A DNA stretch of 64,000 nucleotides from NCBI RefSeq assembly GCF_010183535.1, contig NC_071331.1, positions 15,128,001 to 15,192,000 on the forward strand, written 5' to 3'. This DNA comes from Caenorhabditis remanei (taxonomy: Eukaryota > Nematoda > Chromadorea > Rhabditida > Rhabditidae). Below are positions 36,019 through 48,238 of this stretch, piece after piece. The position numbers were made by a program, and so were the translations under genes. Every line of letters begins with the position of its first letter. Positions within the stretch are counted from its first letter, which is position 1. Under the pieces are notes generated by a model. The model was not told the DNA's origin, did not search any database, and worked only from the letters and a program-made list of their open reading frames with translations.

Positions 36019-36024
36019 TTTATT
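36019..36024 (-). terminator. Poly(A) signal of cpsf-4 in operon spacing to mig-32
   Basis: AATAAA on the minus strand, about 130 bp before the acceptor that abuts the mig-32 ATG. Confidence 0.65.
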
Positions 36025-36100
36025 TAAACATTCACAAGGTGGTCACCGATAACAGAAACAATCAATTCCACCCGTTCTTCTTACTTCACTCATAGCTTAA

Positions 36101-37124
36101 TCATGGTCGCAACATGTTATTTATCCTTCCTTGTTCTTTTTCGTCTTTTTCTCTCTGTTCATGAGCCAAATGAGCAGTATTTGATAAGAAAGCGAGAGCA
36201 CCTTTGTGACATCTATTCGCATAGTGACCTTTTTCTCCGCACTGAAAATAATCCCGTTGTTAATTGAAAACTATTAGATGAGACTGACCTTATAACAAGT
36301 TACATCAGAAAGATTTTTCTTATCTGGAATAAGAGAGAGATCCACTCGATGATGATGATCCTGTGATTGCCTGTTTTGGCCTGGTAGATGTGGACAAGTA
36401 GTAGCTTTGTGGCCTCGTTCGTGACAATTGTGACAGGTGATAGCTTGACTATAGGTTGGTTTTGCATGACTGACAGTGATATTTTCAAATGAAGGAAGTC
36501 CGAATGACGGATGTGCATACTGACAATCAGGTCCTTGGGGGCAGAAACCTGCTAGATAATTCGGGCAAACAGCACGACGACGGTGACGATGTTTACAGTA
36601 AGGACCATGTCGACAAAATCCACGATCGTACCACGGACAATCTTTCATTTTTGTCTCTGGATCAATATGGCGGAAAGGACATTCTCGATTACTGCACGCA
36701 CTGTATTTTGAGAAGAAGAAGCATTCGGGCATTTTTGTGAGATCATACTCGTGTAGAAACTCGCATTGATCACCCTTTTTACAGAGACCACGAAGCCAAT
36801 GCTTACAAACGACAGCTTTCTCCCCATCGATATGGCGAAGAGGGCAAGTTGGTCCAAAAGGGCAAATTCCTAGTTTATTCTTTCTGCATACCGCTCGACC
36901 ACTTCTATCAAGATCCCGGAATGGGGCCTGGAACATAGTTATAATTGAAGAATAAGACATCTAAACCGTACCTCCTTCATTCCTCGTTGATTAAATAATG
37001 CTTCTTCAACATCCGTCATGGGGGCAGTTATATTTGATATCAAATCCGTCATCGTTTGCGGAGCGAATGCCTTTTGCATCGCATTTAGCTGAATGTCGTG
37101 TAAATGTTGAGCTACCACAATCAT
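36101..37124 (-). CDS. cpsf-4: Cleavage and polyadenylation factor subunit 4 (CPSF30)
   Basis: Exons 36972-37124, 36289-36927 and 36101-36241 give 310 residues. Five CCCH zinc fingers run from about residue 60 to 195 (for example VVCKHWLRGLCKKGDQCEFLH and DCPWYDRGFCRHG), then two CCHC zinc knuckles (CHNCHERGHKATTC and CYKCGEKGHYANRC). CPSF30 recognises the AAUAAA signal with WDR33 in the nuclear 3'-end processing machine; fingers 2 and 3 make those RNA contacts. Human CPSF4 has one knuckle, fly Clipper two. It is divergent from the ST7-like gene and probably heads an operon with mig-32. Confidence 0.96.
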
Positions 37125-37997
37125 CTGGAAAAATTAATTCGAATTGTTTTTTTCCCTCAATACCGAAAGATGAAATAGGAACCGAATCTCATTCTTTTCC
37201 CGAAATATTCTATTATCGGGAACCTCAAATAACATTAATAAGGAGATAACGAATAATTTTAATTAATGCATTTCTGTTCTAAATCTGTTAAAACTGGCAA
37301 TAGGTCAGAAAAAAGATATGTTTACTTGGAAAATGTGGGGTGAACGAGATACAATGTAAATAATAATAATAATACGATTTTTTTTGAATTTTTTTAAACC
37401 AGACTAGTCATGGGCCGCGCCGGTTCGGCCCGTTTTGAACCAAAATTTGAAATTTTTGAAAAAAAGTCTAGTTTTCGTCTAAAAATTTGAAATTAGATCA
37501 AAATGTGAGTAATTATGATAATTTAAACACTTTTACTAATATGCATTTTCAAAAAATAATAAATAAAAGTTCAGCTCGGCCCGGCCACGCCCGATTTCTG
37601 ACAAATCTGAAAAAGGCCTTTCTGATATTTGAAGGTTTGCAATAGAGGCCGCGGCCGAGCTGTCCAATATGAATCGATTTCTCGTCCATTTTCACATCTC
37701 GTCGAACGCGTGCGTCGTCTCTAGCGTTCTCTCGCTGTCTTGGCACGTCACCTCTAGCCTCCAACCGGCTGTCAGATATCCACCTTGCATTATGTTCTCT
37801 GGGAAACTAAAACTCTCTTTAAAGTGTGAGAAAATTATCGCATATTTAGAAGAACTGCATAAAATATAATGATAAGTTCCAACGTGGCTAGCCTTAACTC
37901 TCATAAAGTTTTCTTACTCCGTTTTATTGATTTTCATTTTTCTTTATCTGATTTAAAAAATGAAGTGGATCTTTATATAAAGAATAATTACAGGGTC
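37125..37997. other. Divergent promoter region cpsf-4 / ST7-like, with GC-rich repeat pieces
   Basis: Two GC-rich pieces, near 37412-37435 (GGGCCGCGCCGGTTCGGCCC) and 37570-37590 (CTCGGCCCGGCCACGCC), stand out in AT-rich DNA and look like parts of a dispersed repeat. An acceptor at 37991-37992 six bases before the ST7-like ATG is a likely SL1 site. Confidence 0.4.
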
Positions 37998-40054
37998 ATG
38001 GCCTGTTCATGGACATTCCTATGGCTCCTGTGGATTGGACTAGTTGCTGTACTCCTCTTCGCCCTTCGAGGTCCACTCAAAATTACTGAGTCGTTGGAAA
38101 GTGGTACTAACTATATATTAAAAGAGATTTCTACTCTCAGTGTAGTTTCAGCAACATCGTACTTTAATAATCTAACTCCGAAGTTCTACGTTGCACTCAC
38201 TGGAACTTCGAGCCTCGTTTCGGGAATCATCCTGATTTTTGAATGGTGGTATTTTAAGAAGTGAGCCAGTTTTTTCAATGACTTGAAATATAGTTTCGGT
38301 TTCCAGCAATGCTGGTGTCGAACCCGGAGAGGAAGAGGGCTCTGACAACGAAGAGAGCCTTGAAAACACAAAGACTGTCCCAGGTTTGTCTCAAATCGTC
38401 GAATACAACTAACAATGCCCTTTTTTCGAACAACTTTTCCCTAAGCTTAAGCCAAAAAAAGATTTATAATAAAGTATTTTAAGTGTGGCTAAACCTTTTT
38501 GACCAAAAACAATTGGGAATTACAGAATGCAAAGTGTGGCGAAACCCGATGGCGTTATTTCGAGCGGCCGAGTATAATCGATTTCGAAAAGAAACAAAAT
38601 CCGAGCCGCTGACCTATTACGATATGAATCTATCAGCACAAGATCATCAATCATTGTTCATGTGTGATGAAGATCAAGGAAGAGCTGAATATGAAAGTAT
38701 GTACTAAAGAGATTTCGTTTCTAAATCAATAGATTTAATTTCTAAATAATGAAATTCATTGTTTTCAGTCATGCAAGTGGCCTGGAGAGAAAGAGAAAGT
38801 GAAGAAAGAATTCAAACAGCACGAGCAGCTCTTGGAATTAATTCAGAATGTGCATCGGCTTTGGTTCTCTTAGCAGAAGAAGACACTGAAACAGTAGCAC
38901 AAGCTGAAAATGTTCTGCGTCGTGCTCTCCGTGCAATTGAAACTACCTTGAGTTCTTATTCAAATAATCAAATCGCCAGCTATGGTCAAAATGGTGATGC
39001 TGTTAGAAGTGAGTTGACCATCGAGAAATATTTTAAATAATTTAAAAACAAATGACAGAACGTGACCTGACAATCCAAACATATATTAAAAGGCGACTGG
39101 CAATGTGTGCAAGAAAGCAAGGTAGACTTCGAGAAGCAATCAAAGGATTTCGAGATGTAATATACATTTCATTCTTTCCATTGACACCAATTATCAGTTT
39201 TCAGCTGTCACGGGATCAATCTCTCTCCACGTTGTTATCAGTTCAAGACAATTTGATAGAGGCTTGTTTGGAAGTGCAGGCGTATGCGGATGTTCAAAAT
39301 CTGCTTGTGAGATATGATGGTTATGGTGCTCCTTGTTCCTACGAACTCCGCGAGCCTAGATCAGCAGCAATGAGCTACACCTCTGCTTTACTCAAAGTTC
39401 GAGCAGTTGCTGAAAAGTATCTGAAAAGGGCATTTTCATAATCTGAAGCAATTTATTTCCAGTTTTCGTTGTGCCACCGACCCTGGTGTACGTCGTGGTC
39501 TCTCATCTGCAGAACAAACAGCCATTGAAGCTTTGACCCGAGCTATGGAATTCAACCCACACGTACCTCCATACCTTCTCGAAATTCGTTCAATGATTTT
39601 GCCACCCGAGCATTTTCTAAAACGTGGCGACTCTGAAGCCCTCGCCTACGCATTTTTCCATATACAGCACTGGAAACGAATTGATGGAGCTCTGCAACTG
39701 CTTGCTATTGTATGGAAGGATTTCACCCCTAAAGTCTGCAAAGATAAGGTTACGTTTTCTTCTCAATTGGAATCTGCCGACAGAGAATTACTCCCAGCTT
39801 GGCATGAACAATCTGTTTTTCCGAAATCGGAAGGGACCGTGTTGATGCTTGTACAAACATTCATGTGCCTTGCTACATGTCTCTTCTTTGTCTTCAATCA
39901 TCAACTCTCTGCGTCTTCAAATGATTATGTCCGCACTATTTCTACTATCGGAATGCAAGTATACGAAAGTTCGATGCATACTTTTTCTCAATGGGCTCCT
40001 GGTAATATCATCCCTTATCTGGCTTCAAAGCAGGTTCCAGTACCGGACCTTTAA
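37998..40054 (+). CDS. ST7 (suppressor of tumorigenicity 7) homologue
   Basis: Exons 37998-38103, 38146-38260, 38307-38383, 38526-38696, 38769-39008, 39059-39156, 39205-39416 and 39463-40054 give 536 residues. Two N-terminal membrane segments (about 5-24 and 52-72, the latter in [22 protein letters not shown]) precede the family signatures [57 protein letters not shown] and [14 protein letters not shown]. They also include [23 protein letters not shown] further hydrophobic pair lies near the C-terminus. ST7 proteins have TPR-like repeats and a poorly defined role (LDL-receptor-related in vertebrates). The first intron is only 42 bp and keeps the frame open. The gene heads a likely operon with mon-2. 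Confidence 0.94.
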
Positions 40055-40301
40055 ATTTAATTATTGACATGTTTAATTGTAATTTTCCCCTCACATTCCG
40101 TCTGTACCCTTCCTTCTGAAATTCCTGTTTCATATCGACATTTTAATCAGCATCCCAATCATAATTAACCAATCTATCCAACTTGCCATATTTCATGATT
40201 TAATAATTCCATGTCATCTCTAGTGTTTCTACTTCTGGTGGCTTTCTCCTTTTTAAATGATCTCACCGTATTGCTGCTTTCTCTCTCATCTTAAAACCGT
40301 T

Positions 40302-40307
40302 AATAAA
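40302..40307 (+). terminator. Poly(A) signal of the ST7-like gene in operon spacing to mon-2
   Basis: AATAAA about 105 bp before the acceptor (TTTTTAG at 40406-40412) two bases upstream of the mon-2 ATG. Confidence 0.7.
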
Positions 40308-40414
40308 TGTTCACAAGTTGTGGTTTTAAAAAGTTCTTTGAAACTAATAGTTAATTACTATTAAATATATTTCTATGAACATAGGTCATCCGATCTGAAC
40401 GTAACTTTTTAGAT

Positions 40415-43400
40415 ATGTCAATAAATGCAGTAGATTCAAAGAAACTGGTTGAAGCGCTTCTTGGTGATCTTCGTCTTCTGTCCCAAGAAGCGAAGAAGAA
40501 ACAGAATCATGTGAAAGAAGCGGCGGAAACAGGAGTTGTTAGAATCCGAAATATTAGCACAGCATCAGTTGGAGATACAGTTCTTATAACAAATCTCCGG
40601 GCAGCATGTACAGAATTGTTACATCCATTAGTTCTTGCATGTGAAACACGGCATACCAGATTAGTTCAAATCGCGTTACAAGGAATTCAGAGGCTTGTGC
40701 AACACAGAATTCTTAGTGGGGTAAATGCTTTAAATTTTCCGACCAACTCATCAGTCAATTCTACAGAATGGAGCGACAAACGTCACAAATGAATTATGGG
40801 CATTAGTTGAAGCAGAATGTGAGGAACTACGAGTTTTGCAAACTGTACCACCACTGGTATCCTCAGAATTGGTGGTTACCGGAAATACTTTAGCAAAAGT
40901 TAGTTAATATCAAAAGTAGTATAAAAACTTAAATATTCCAGTGTATTGTCATGTGCTTCCGTCTCCACTTCGCTAAAGATCCCATAGTAATAAATGCTGC
41001 TTCCGCGGCCGTCCGACAATTAGTCTCTACAGTTTTCGAACGGGTGATTCAAGAAGACGGCATATTCTCCTCGGAGCTCACTGTCGTTAATCCATCAGGT
41101 GGCCGTCCCAGTCCAAGAGCTGCACCTCCAACATTGCGGCCTTGTGCAGCAGATGCTTACATGCTTTTCAAAGACCTGTGTCTTCTAATAAATGGAGAAG
41201 CTCCAATCTGGCTAGTTGGAATCCAAGAGATGACGAGAACACTCGGTCTTGAACTTCTCGAATCCCTTTTAAAAGGATATCCATCTGTTTTTATCAGGGT
41301 AAACATTTATTTTTAGGAACAATTGAACCATAAAATCTATTTTCAGCACACTGAATTCGGTGATTTATTGAAAGATGACGTTTGCCCGTTGATTATTCGG
41401 TTGTTCTCTCCAAACGTTAAGGCAATGCACATTTCCTCTCAACATCCATCATCCCGAATGAGCAATTCATCTATCAGCAGTTATCCTCCAACGGTTTCTC
41501 ACGAAAGGCAGTCTTTTCCGATTTCAATGCGCCTTGTTCGAATCGTTACTCTCATCGTCCAGTTCTATCAAAACATTCTGGTAAAAATGATAAAATAGTA
41601 GGAGAATAACAAAAAGAAGTTGTTTGTTGATTGCAGCACACAGAATGCGAAATTTTCATATCGACTTTGCTGAAATTCGTGGATGGGGACAGGAAAGGAT
41701 GGCAGCGCCCTCTAGCGTTAGAATCATTACATCGAATTGTGTCCAGCACTGACCTTGTAAAATGGATGACTGAATCCTTCGATTGTAGACCTAATTCAAC
41801 GCATGTACTGGAGCAAGTTGCTATCGGATTGTCCACTGTTGTACAACAGTCACTCGTCTGTACAACGTTTTCAAGTGGTGTGCCTCATTTAATAATATAC
41901 AATCATACATTTATTAATTTTCAGATCAAGAAAATGAACTAGAACGAAGTCAAGAAGACGGAGGTCCTGGATTTCTCACGAAAGGGTTGTGGGTACCGTA
42001 TGTCGAGCATCTTACCTCCAAAAAGACTATACTGTAAGTGAGACTGATTTTTGTTGTACTCATTCGCTGCTTTCCTGCAGGTTAGATTCCCTTGATCGGA
42101 TGGATGCAGTTGCAATTCCAGAAGGATATGTGCTTTCCCGCTGCTGTGTAGCTCTTTGTGATATGACACAAGCTGTGTATGCTGCTATTGATAAACTATG
42201 TATTCCTGATGAAAACAGCGAATCTGGAAGCTCAGAAGCCAACTTAGAAATTGCTAAAGTGGCTTATGCTAATACACAACCAAGTATCCTTGCTGCTATT
42301 GGAAGTCTTCTCGCAACAAGTACTGATGAAATTGTTAGTGATCAACTTCTTTGCTGTCTTTCCACTCTAATTTCTGCTGGATGTCGCGTTGAAGCAGATG
42401 CCGATCTTCACCGAAGCGTCTATGTTCTGGCCATCATGAGTCTCCCTTCACCGTCCTATTTGAATCAATTTGCTGGAATTCCTCCACCAAGTCCTGTCAG
42501 CAAACGAGAAGTTCCTATTTCTGAGCAAGTTTTTGATTTGGAATCATGGCCTTCTACTGCCCAAGTGACTGCCTCCGGACCACCATGTCCTTGCCCTGTT
42601 GTGTCAACTGACTTATGGAATAAACAAGTGCTGCTCACCTCAAAAAATTTGCAAGCTGCTCGTACATTCATTGCTTCAATCACAACACATATCAAAGAGT
42701 TGAATGATTTATGGTACTTATGTATGGCAACTTGTGAGCATCTTTCCTGGCTTCTTGCCATGCGACCAACTCAAGTAGGGCAGTTTGAAAGAGAAACGAG
42801 AGACGATCATTCTAATGGACCGACAGTTGTCACAAATGCAGCATTAGGAGATATTGGAATGCTATCTTCTTTGATGGACAAAGTAGCTCCTGCAATCGCA
42901 GCACTTCCCAATGATCAGTTCCTTTTGGTTGTAGATGCTCTGATTCGTCTCTCTGATGAAAGTTTAGCTGTGGCTGCTACTGGAAGGGAAAGTTCGCTGT
43001 TCCCACTCGCGGTTCTTTACAGAGTTTGCTCGCTTTCTCTGTCTAGAATCAATGTGTTTTGGGGAAAAGTTTCAAATCATTTTATCAAGGTATTACAATA
43101 GACTTCCATTGTGCGGATCTGTTTTAAATTTTTTCTAGGTTTGCAACCATACGTCAGTTTCTATGCGTGACTGGGCAGCAGTTGCACTGACATCATTGGC
43201 GAAACATGCAGTAAAATCAAAAACTTCGATGGACCCTAAAAGTCAACAAGAGATGGTAATTGCTTCCTTGTTAGCCCTCTGCTCAATTCCACACATCCAA
43301 GTTCGACGAAGACAGTTGGATTGTGTCATGTCACTTATGCAAACTGATGGATCATTTTTGCTCTCAACGTCTTGGCCAAATGTGATACAAATTATTTCGG

Positions 43401-46109
43401 CTATAATTGATAACGATACAGGGTGAGTTTTTATAAATTATTAGGTGTTTTGAATTCAGAATTCAACTTACAGGTGTGAATTGTCACTCGTTCGACAAGG
43501 TTATCTTGGGCTTCGTCTCGTGTCGTCTGACTTCTTACAATCAATTCCATTCGATTGTATTTCTGGACTAGTTGAAGCAATCTCCAGATATTCTAAGCAA
43601 AACACAGATCAGAACATATCACTATCCGCATTGACATTATTGGTGAGTCAATAATTCAATTTTGAAAAAAAGTTCTTATTCAGTGGACGATATCTGACTT
43701 CGTCTACCGTAAAATGGAAGCTGTTGGTAGTGACGCTTCGGAAGTTGTTTGGATGGTTCTATACACTTGTCTTTCTGAATCCTGCGTCGATTCTCGATTC
43801 GCCGTCCGTAAATCTGCTTGTCAAACTCTTCTTCAAACAGTTACTGCTCACGGACATGCTCTTCGGGCTCCAGCTTGGCATAACGTAATTTGGCAAATTA
43901 TGATACCTCTTCTCGACAAAGTTAGATCACAAACGAGATGTGCATCGACAGAAAAATCAAACGGAGAACTCATTATGCATCATTCAAGAGATACTGAACA
44001 AAAACAATGGACTGAGACGTGCATTCATACTCTTTCTGCTATTTCAAAAATCTTCAACTCACAACGGAAGTCACTTCTAGCACTTAATGACTTCGGTGCG
44101 GTTTGGGAAGCTTTTCTTGGATATCTCGACTGGGCAGCCTGCTATGAAAATGCCGAATTATCATTGTCAGCTATAAGAAGTTACCAAGAAGTTTTGCTGG
44201 GAAAAATCTCTTCTCAAACATTGAATGTGAATAGTCACGAAAAAAGCAACGGTTCAGAATCGACAATAGATGCCGTCACTCCCGAACTACCACAACCACA
44301 ATGGGTGGAATCATGGAAAGTATGGCTTAGAATTTCTAGAGGATTGGCCAGACAAGGATGTGCTGCAGTGGCGAATTCTGTAAATGCGGAAACCAAATCC
44401 ACTTCTTCAACGCCTCGAATGAATTCTTCTACATCTTCTTTAACGTCACTTGCCCCAGGTGTTTATGTTCCTGGTCCTTCTCATCTAACCGCTATTCTTC
44501 ACATCTTTCCACCATTGTTCGACAAAGTGGCCAAAAGTATCACCATTGATGACTTGAAATACGAAAGTCTTCCTGCAGTATTAGAAAGTATGATGAATGT
44601 TCCGATCCCATCCGAGCAAGCTCCATTTGTGCTCCCATCGTCCTCTACTCATTTGACACCTACACAAGAAGCTCTGTTGGAAGCTGTTAAAATTGTATTC
44701 GTGGAATGTACTATCTCTGGAACAATTCTACGAGCTGCCATTCCTGACCAAATTAGACTGTTGCTCAAGTTTGCAAGTATGGCAACACAAAGAATTTCCC
44801 CTAATAAAGTGGCACCTGGTGGACAGAAAAGCTATGTGAGTTTCAATCTTTTTGATAGAAAGGGAAACTTATCAACTTATTTCAGAGAGAGTACGCGCTT
44901 ACTACCATCGTTCCTTTTTCTGAATACTCTCTTCGAATTGCCATTGAATTCTTCACATCGACTTCTCAGTATCCTGACGTTGCGAATTCGTTAATAGCTA
45001 TCGACATTATAAAGTTTCTTGGTGAACCACTGTACATGAAGTACACCTGCATATCTCCGAGTACTTGGAAACTTGCTGCCAGTTCTTTGATGTCCGTTTT
45101 GAGAACATCCATTCCATATGCTCGTCAGAACCCTGAAGTTTTTCGTGGCTTATGGTCAACTATCTGTGACACAATGGAACGATGGCTGTTCACTCCAAAG
45201 TAAGTTATCAGATTTTCACATTGTATTTAATCTATTTTATTTTCGCTGCGGTTCCAGTAAATCAAATAGATTAGCTGCCGATGAAAGAAAACGAGACGAA
45301 TTAATGGAATGCCAGGCAATTGAAATCATCAGAAGTGAGATGCTTGCCTACGCTTCTCGTTTACCTCAAGAAGATGTTCAACGTCTCATTTCTCTTCTCC
45401 ATCGCGGTTCCATTTCACAAATTGACTCCACAGATGTTCTTGGTAAGTATATTTTTGTTTGGAACTCTCCTGACTCTCTCCCACTCATAATTTGGTGTTG
45501 GTGTCTCTTAACTAGTTCACCTAATTGATCGCATGTTTTCGGTGTACTCATTAACAACCCTCGAGTTCAGCTTCAGACTCCCATACTCAACGCAATGAGC
45601 TGGCCAAAGCTTGTTTTGATGCTCTTCTGATGTCGACTGATGGTGCTCAAGCTGATACGGAAGAAGAAGACACCAGAGGAATTCTCGGGAACGTCGCAGT
45701 AACGAGTCTTCTTCAAAGATGCACGCAGGTAAGTATTCGTTTACCCATCACACGGTCAGTTCTTTTTCGGAGAATGGGAGACCGTGCATCAATAAAAATC
45801 ATGAATTTGTTTCAGGTGATGTCTGACTTCTGTAAAGATTGGTCAGCTGCTGGAGACCTCCGCCTACCAAGATCTAGAATTCTGGAAATTATTTCTGCTC
45901 TTCAAGCCATAGATTCTCTAATTGCTCGACTAGCAAGAGACCCCCGAATGACGGAACTATACTCGCAACTTGTTTCTCTGTTTCCATCAGTTGTAGATGT
46001 TATGCCTTGCTGTCACGCTGATGCTCAACTTGAACAGCAGCTCATAAAAACGATAAAATCCTACCAAACACTTTTCCTTCTTCAGAATATCCCACAATCC
46101 ACCGTGTAA
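40415..46109 (+). CDS. mon-2: MON2 homologue, large Arf-GEF-related endosome/Golgi protein
   Basis: Fourteen exons (40415-40720, 40767-40898, 40942-41298, 41347-41580, 41637-41877, 41925-42033, 42081-43089, 43139-43422, 43474-43642, 43684-44835, 44886-45199, 45258-45442, 45571-45728, 45816-46109) give 1647 residues. Every junction keeps frame. The N-terminus is the DCB domain (LLGDLRLLSQEAKKK, ITNLRAACTELLHPLV), followed by HUS-like and C-terminal HEAT-like regions of the Mon2/BIG family, but no Sec7 catalytic domain, as expected. MON2 works with DOP1 and a phospholipid flippase on endosome-to-Golgi transport; in C. elegans it affects secretion of a Wnt and asymmetric division (recalled). It is the second gene of a probable three-gene operon. 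Confidence 0.94.
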
Positions 46110-46186
46110 TACCAATTCTCCAAATAGCCATATTTATTTATTTATTTATCTGTTTTTATCACTCTTTTTCATATAGCATATGGGTT

Positions 46187-46192
46187 ATTAAA
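46187..46192 (+). terminator. Variant poly(A) signal ATTAAA of mon-2
   Basis: About 102 bp before a CTTCAG acceptor at 46289-46294, which would start the downstream ASNSD1-like mRNA by SL2 trans-splicing. Confidence 0.5.
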
Positions 46193-46347
46193 TCGAATAT
46201 AGATCACACAGTTGCCTTTTACATTTTTGTCCTCATTTCTCTTTTTATTTTTTCAAACCAGTTCTTGTATAGTTTCGTGTGCTCGTACCTTCAGAAATAA
46301 CGAGTTTTCTATTTGTCTGTGATCCAACTTCCCCGCTTCTCTTTTTG

Positions 46348-48151
46348 ATGATTTGTTCCCATCGATATCCCGGAGTGTTAAAAAAATGTTGTGAGATAGT
46401 ATCCTCTCCGCTTGTAATAAATCTATCAACCTCTAGTAAAGAATATTTTTATGTACCAATGAGTATAAATTCTAAAAAATCTTATTGTTTTTATTCGATT
46501 CTGGCCGAAACTAGCTGTGATTTCAAGGAATGAGCATTGATTACAATAGATGGTGGACTCTGAAAAATGGAGAATTCCACGAAGAAAATAATGAAGAATC
46601 GAAATCAATTACTGAAGATTACCTAATTTATCCTGGGACAACCACGGAACTGGATATCAGAAGTCTTCAAAATCTTTCGGTTGAAAAAATTGCGGATGAG
46701 ATTTTGGCTCAACAAGGGTCATGGAGCATCGTATATTACAACCATAAGCTCGGAAAAGTTTTCATTGGTAGAGATGTATTCGGACGACAATCTCTTGTAT
46801 TCAATTTCGAATTGATGATGTTTGGATCTCGGACGAAACCAGGCACACCAGGAAATTGGATTGAAATTCCCTTCGGACAAGTAACTGTTCTAGATGCGAA
46901 CATGAACGAAAACAATCATCCTATCATTTTTTCCTATATGGAATGTTATCCAGAGGTATTCATCGCAAGGGTTTGGGATAAGTCATCGAATTCTTCTTTC
47001 AGGATATTATCGACCAATATTTCTCGAACTTTCTCCCGACACGAATTATTGTTCACAAGAAAGATAGTCTTCTAAATGTGAGCAGAGAAACAGGAGGAGA
47101 AATAAATACTTCCAATTCTAAAATGCTTTTGGAGAAAGTGACAGAAGCTACCAAAGTTTTGTTGAGAAACTGTGAGAACCAATTACAGTAATTGAACCTT
47201 CATTGAATTTTTTTCAGATACCAGAAGCCACGTGGCAGTTTGTCTGTCGGGAGGAGTTGATTCAACATTCATTACTCATGTAGTACACGCTAGCGTTGCT
47301 TCAGAGATATGCATCGACCTTGTGAACGTAGCTTTTGGAAATAGTGAAAAGGTGAGAACTCATTTATTTGTTGGTTATTCTGAATGCATATTTTTTCAGG
47401 AATGTGAACAAGCACCGGATCGTAATCGAGCTAGAAAAGCTCTGGAATCCTTCCGTGTCGCTTATCCGGAACGTCAGTTTCGTTTGATTCTAGTCAATGT
47501 GGATAACCAACAACTGGAACAAGATAGAATAGAATCAGTGGCTTCTGCTGCTAAACCAGCAAGTTCCGTACTCGATGATTCACTGTCTTGTGTTCTTTGG
47601 TATGCAGTTCGGGCTGAAGGTTTCGATAGTGAAAACATGAATCAAGTGAGATCTCCAGCCACAACATGTCTACTTGGGTCAGGAGCCGATGAGCTACTGG
47701 CTGGATATGCAAGACATCGAACAAGATTTGAAAAAGAAGGAATCGCCGAGAATATTGCAGAGGAGTGTGAGAATGAATTGAGAAGATTGGGCACGAGGAA
47801 TGGAGGACGTGATGCAAGAGTGGCTGCTCAACTTGGAAAAACTATTTTGTAATTTAAAACAGTGGAAGTTCGGGAATAAATATTTCATTTCATAGGTCGC
47901 CGCTGCTGGAAGATACTGTAGTTAGCTGGCTGAATTCTCTTCCAGTTGATTCGAAATGGGATCTCTCGTTGCCACGTGGCGTCGGAGAGAAGCAGTTACT
48001 CAGAGAAACTGTGAAGATGCTTGGATCTCCGTATGACGCACCAAAACAGGCAATGCAGTTTGGTTCCAGAATGGCAAAAATGAGTAATGCCGGGAATAAT
48101 TCTATCAAGGGAAGTGATAAATCACCTTATTTGTTTAAAACTGTTGATTGA
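46348..48151 (+). CDS. ASNSD1-like asparagine-synthetase-domain protein, altered N-terminus
   Basis: Exons 46348-46435, 46528-46955, 47003-47171, 47218-47351, 47400-47848 and 47896-48151 give 507 residues. The C-terminal half is an asparagine-synthetase-type domain with the ATP-pyrophosphatase loop SGGVDS, TCLLGSGADELLAGYARHR and AMQFGSRMAKM, all matching human ASNSD1. The N-terminal half matches the class-II glutaminase fold (GEFHEENNEES, GRDVFGRQSL). The usual MCGI start, with catalytic Cys2, is missing: the first ATG after the likely SL2 site gives MICSHRYPG, which aligns with the RGPN region about 30 residues in. A start at 46530 would be shorter still. So glutaminase activity is unlikely. 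The first intron and exon are my inference from homology and frame. Confidence 0.85.
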
Positions 48152-48238
48152 TTGATATGTCTGTGATTTGATGAAAGTTGAATAAATGAAATGGAATGCA
48201 ATCTATTTTTATTGACGAATCTTTGAAGAATATCAATT

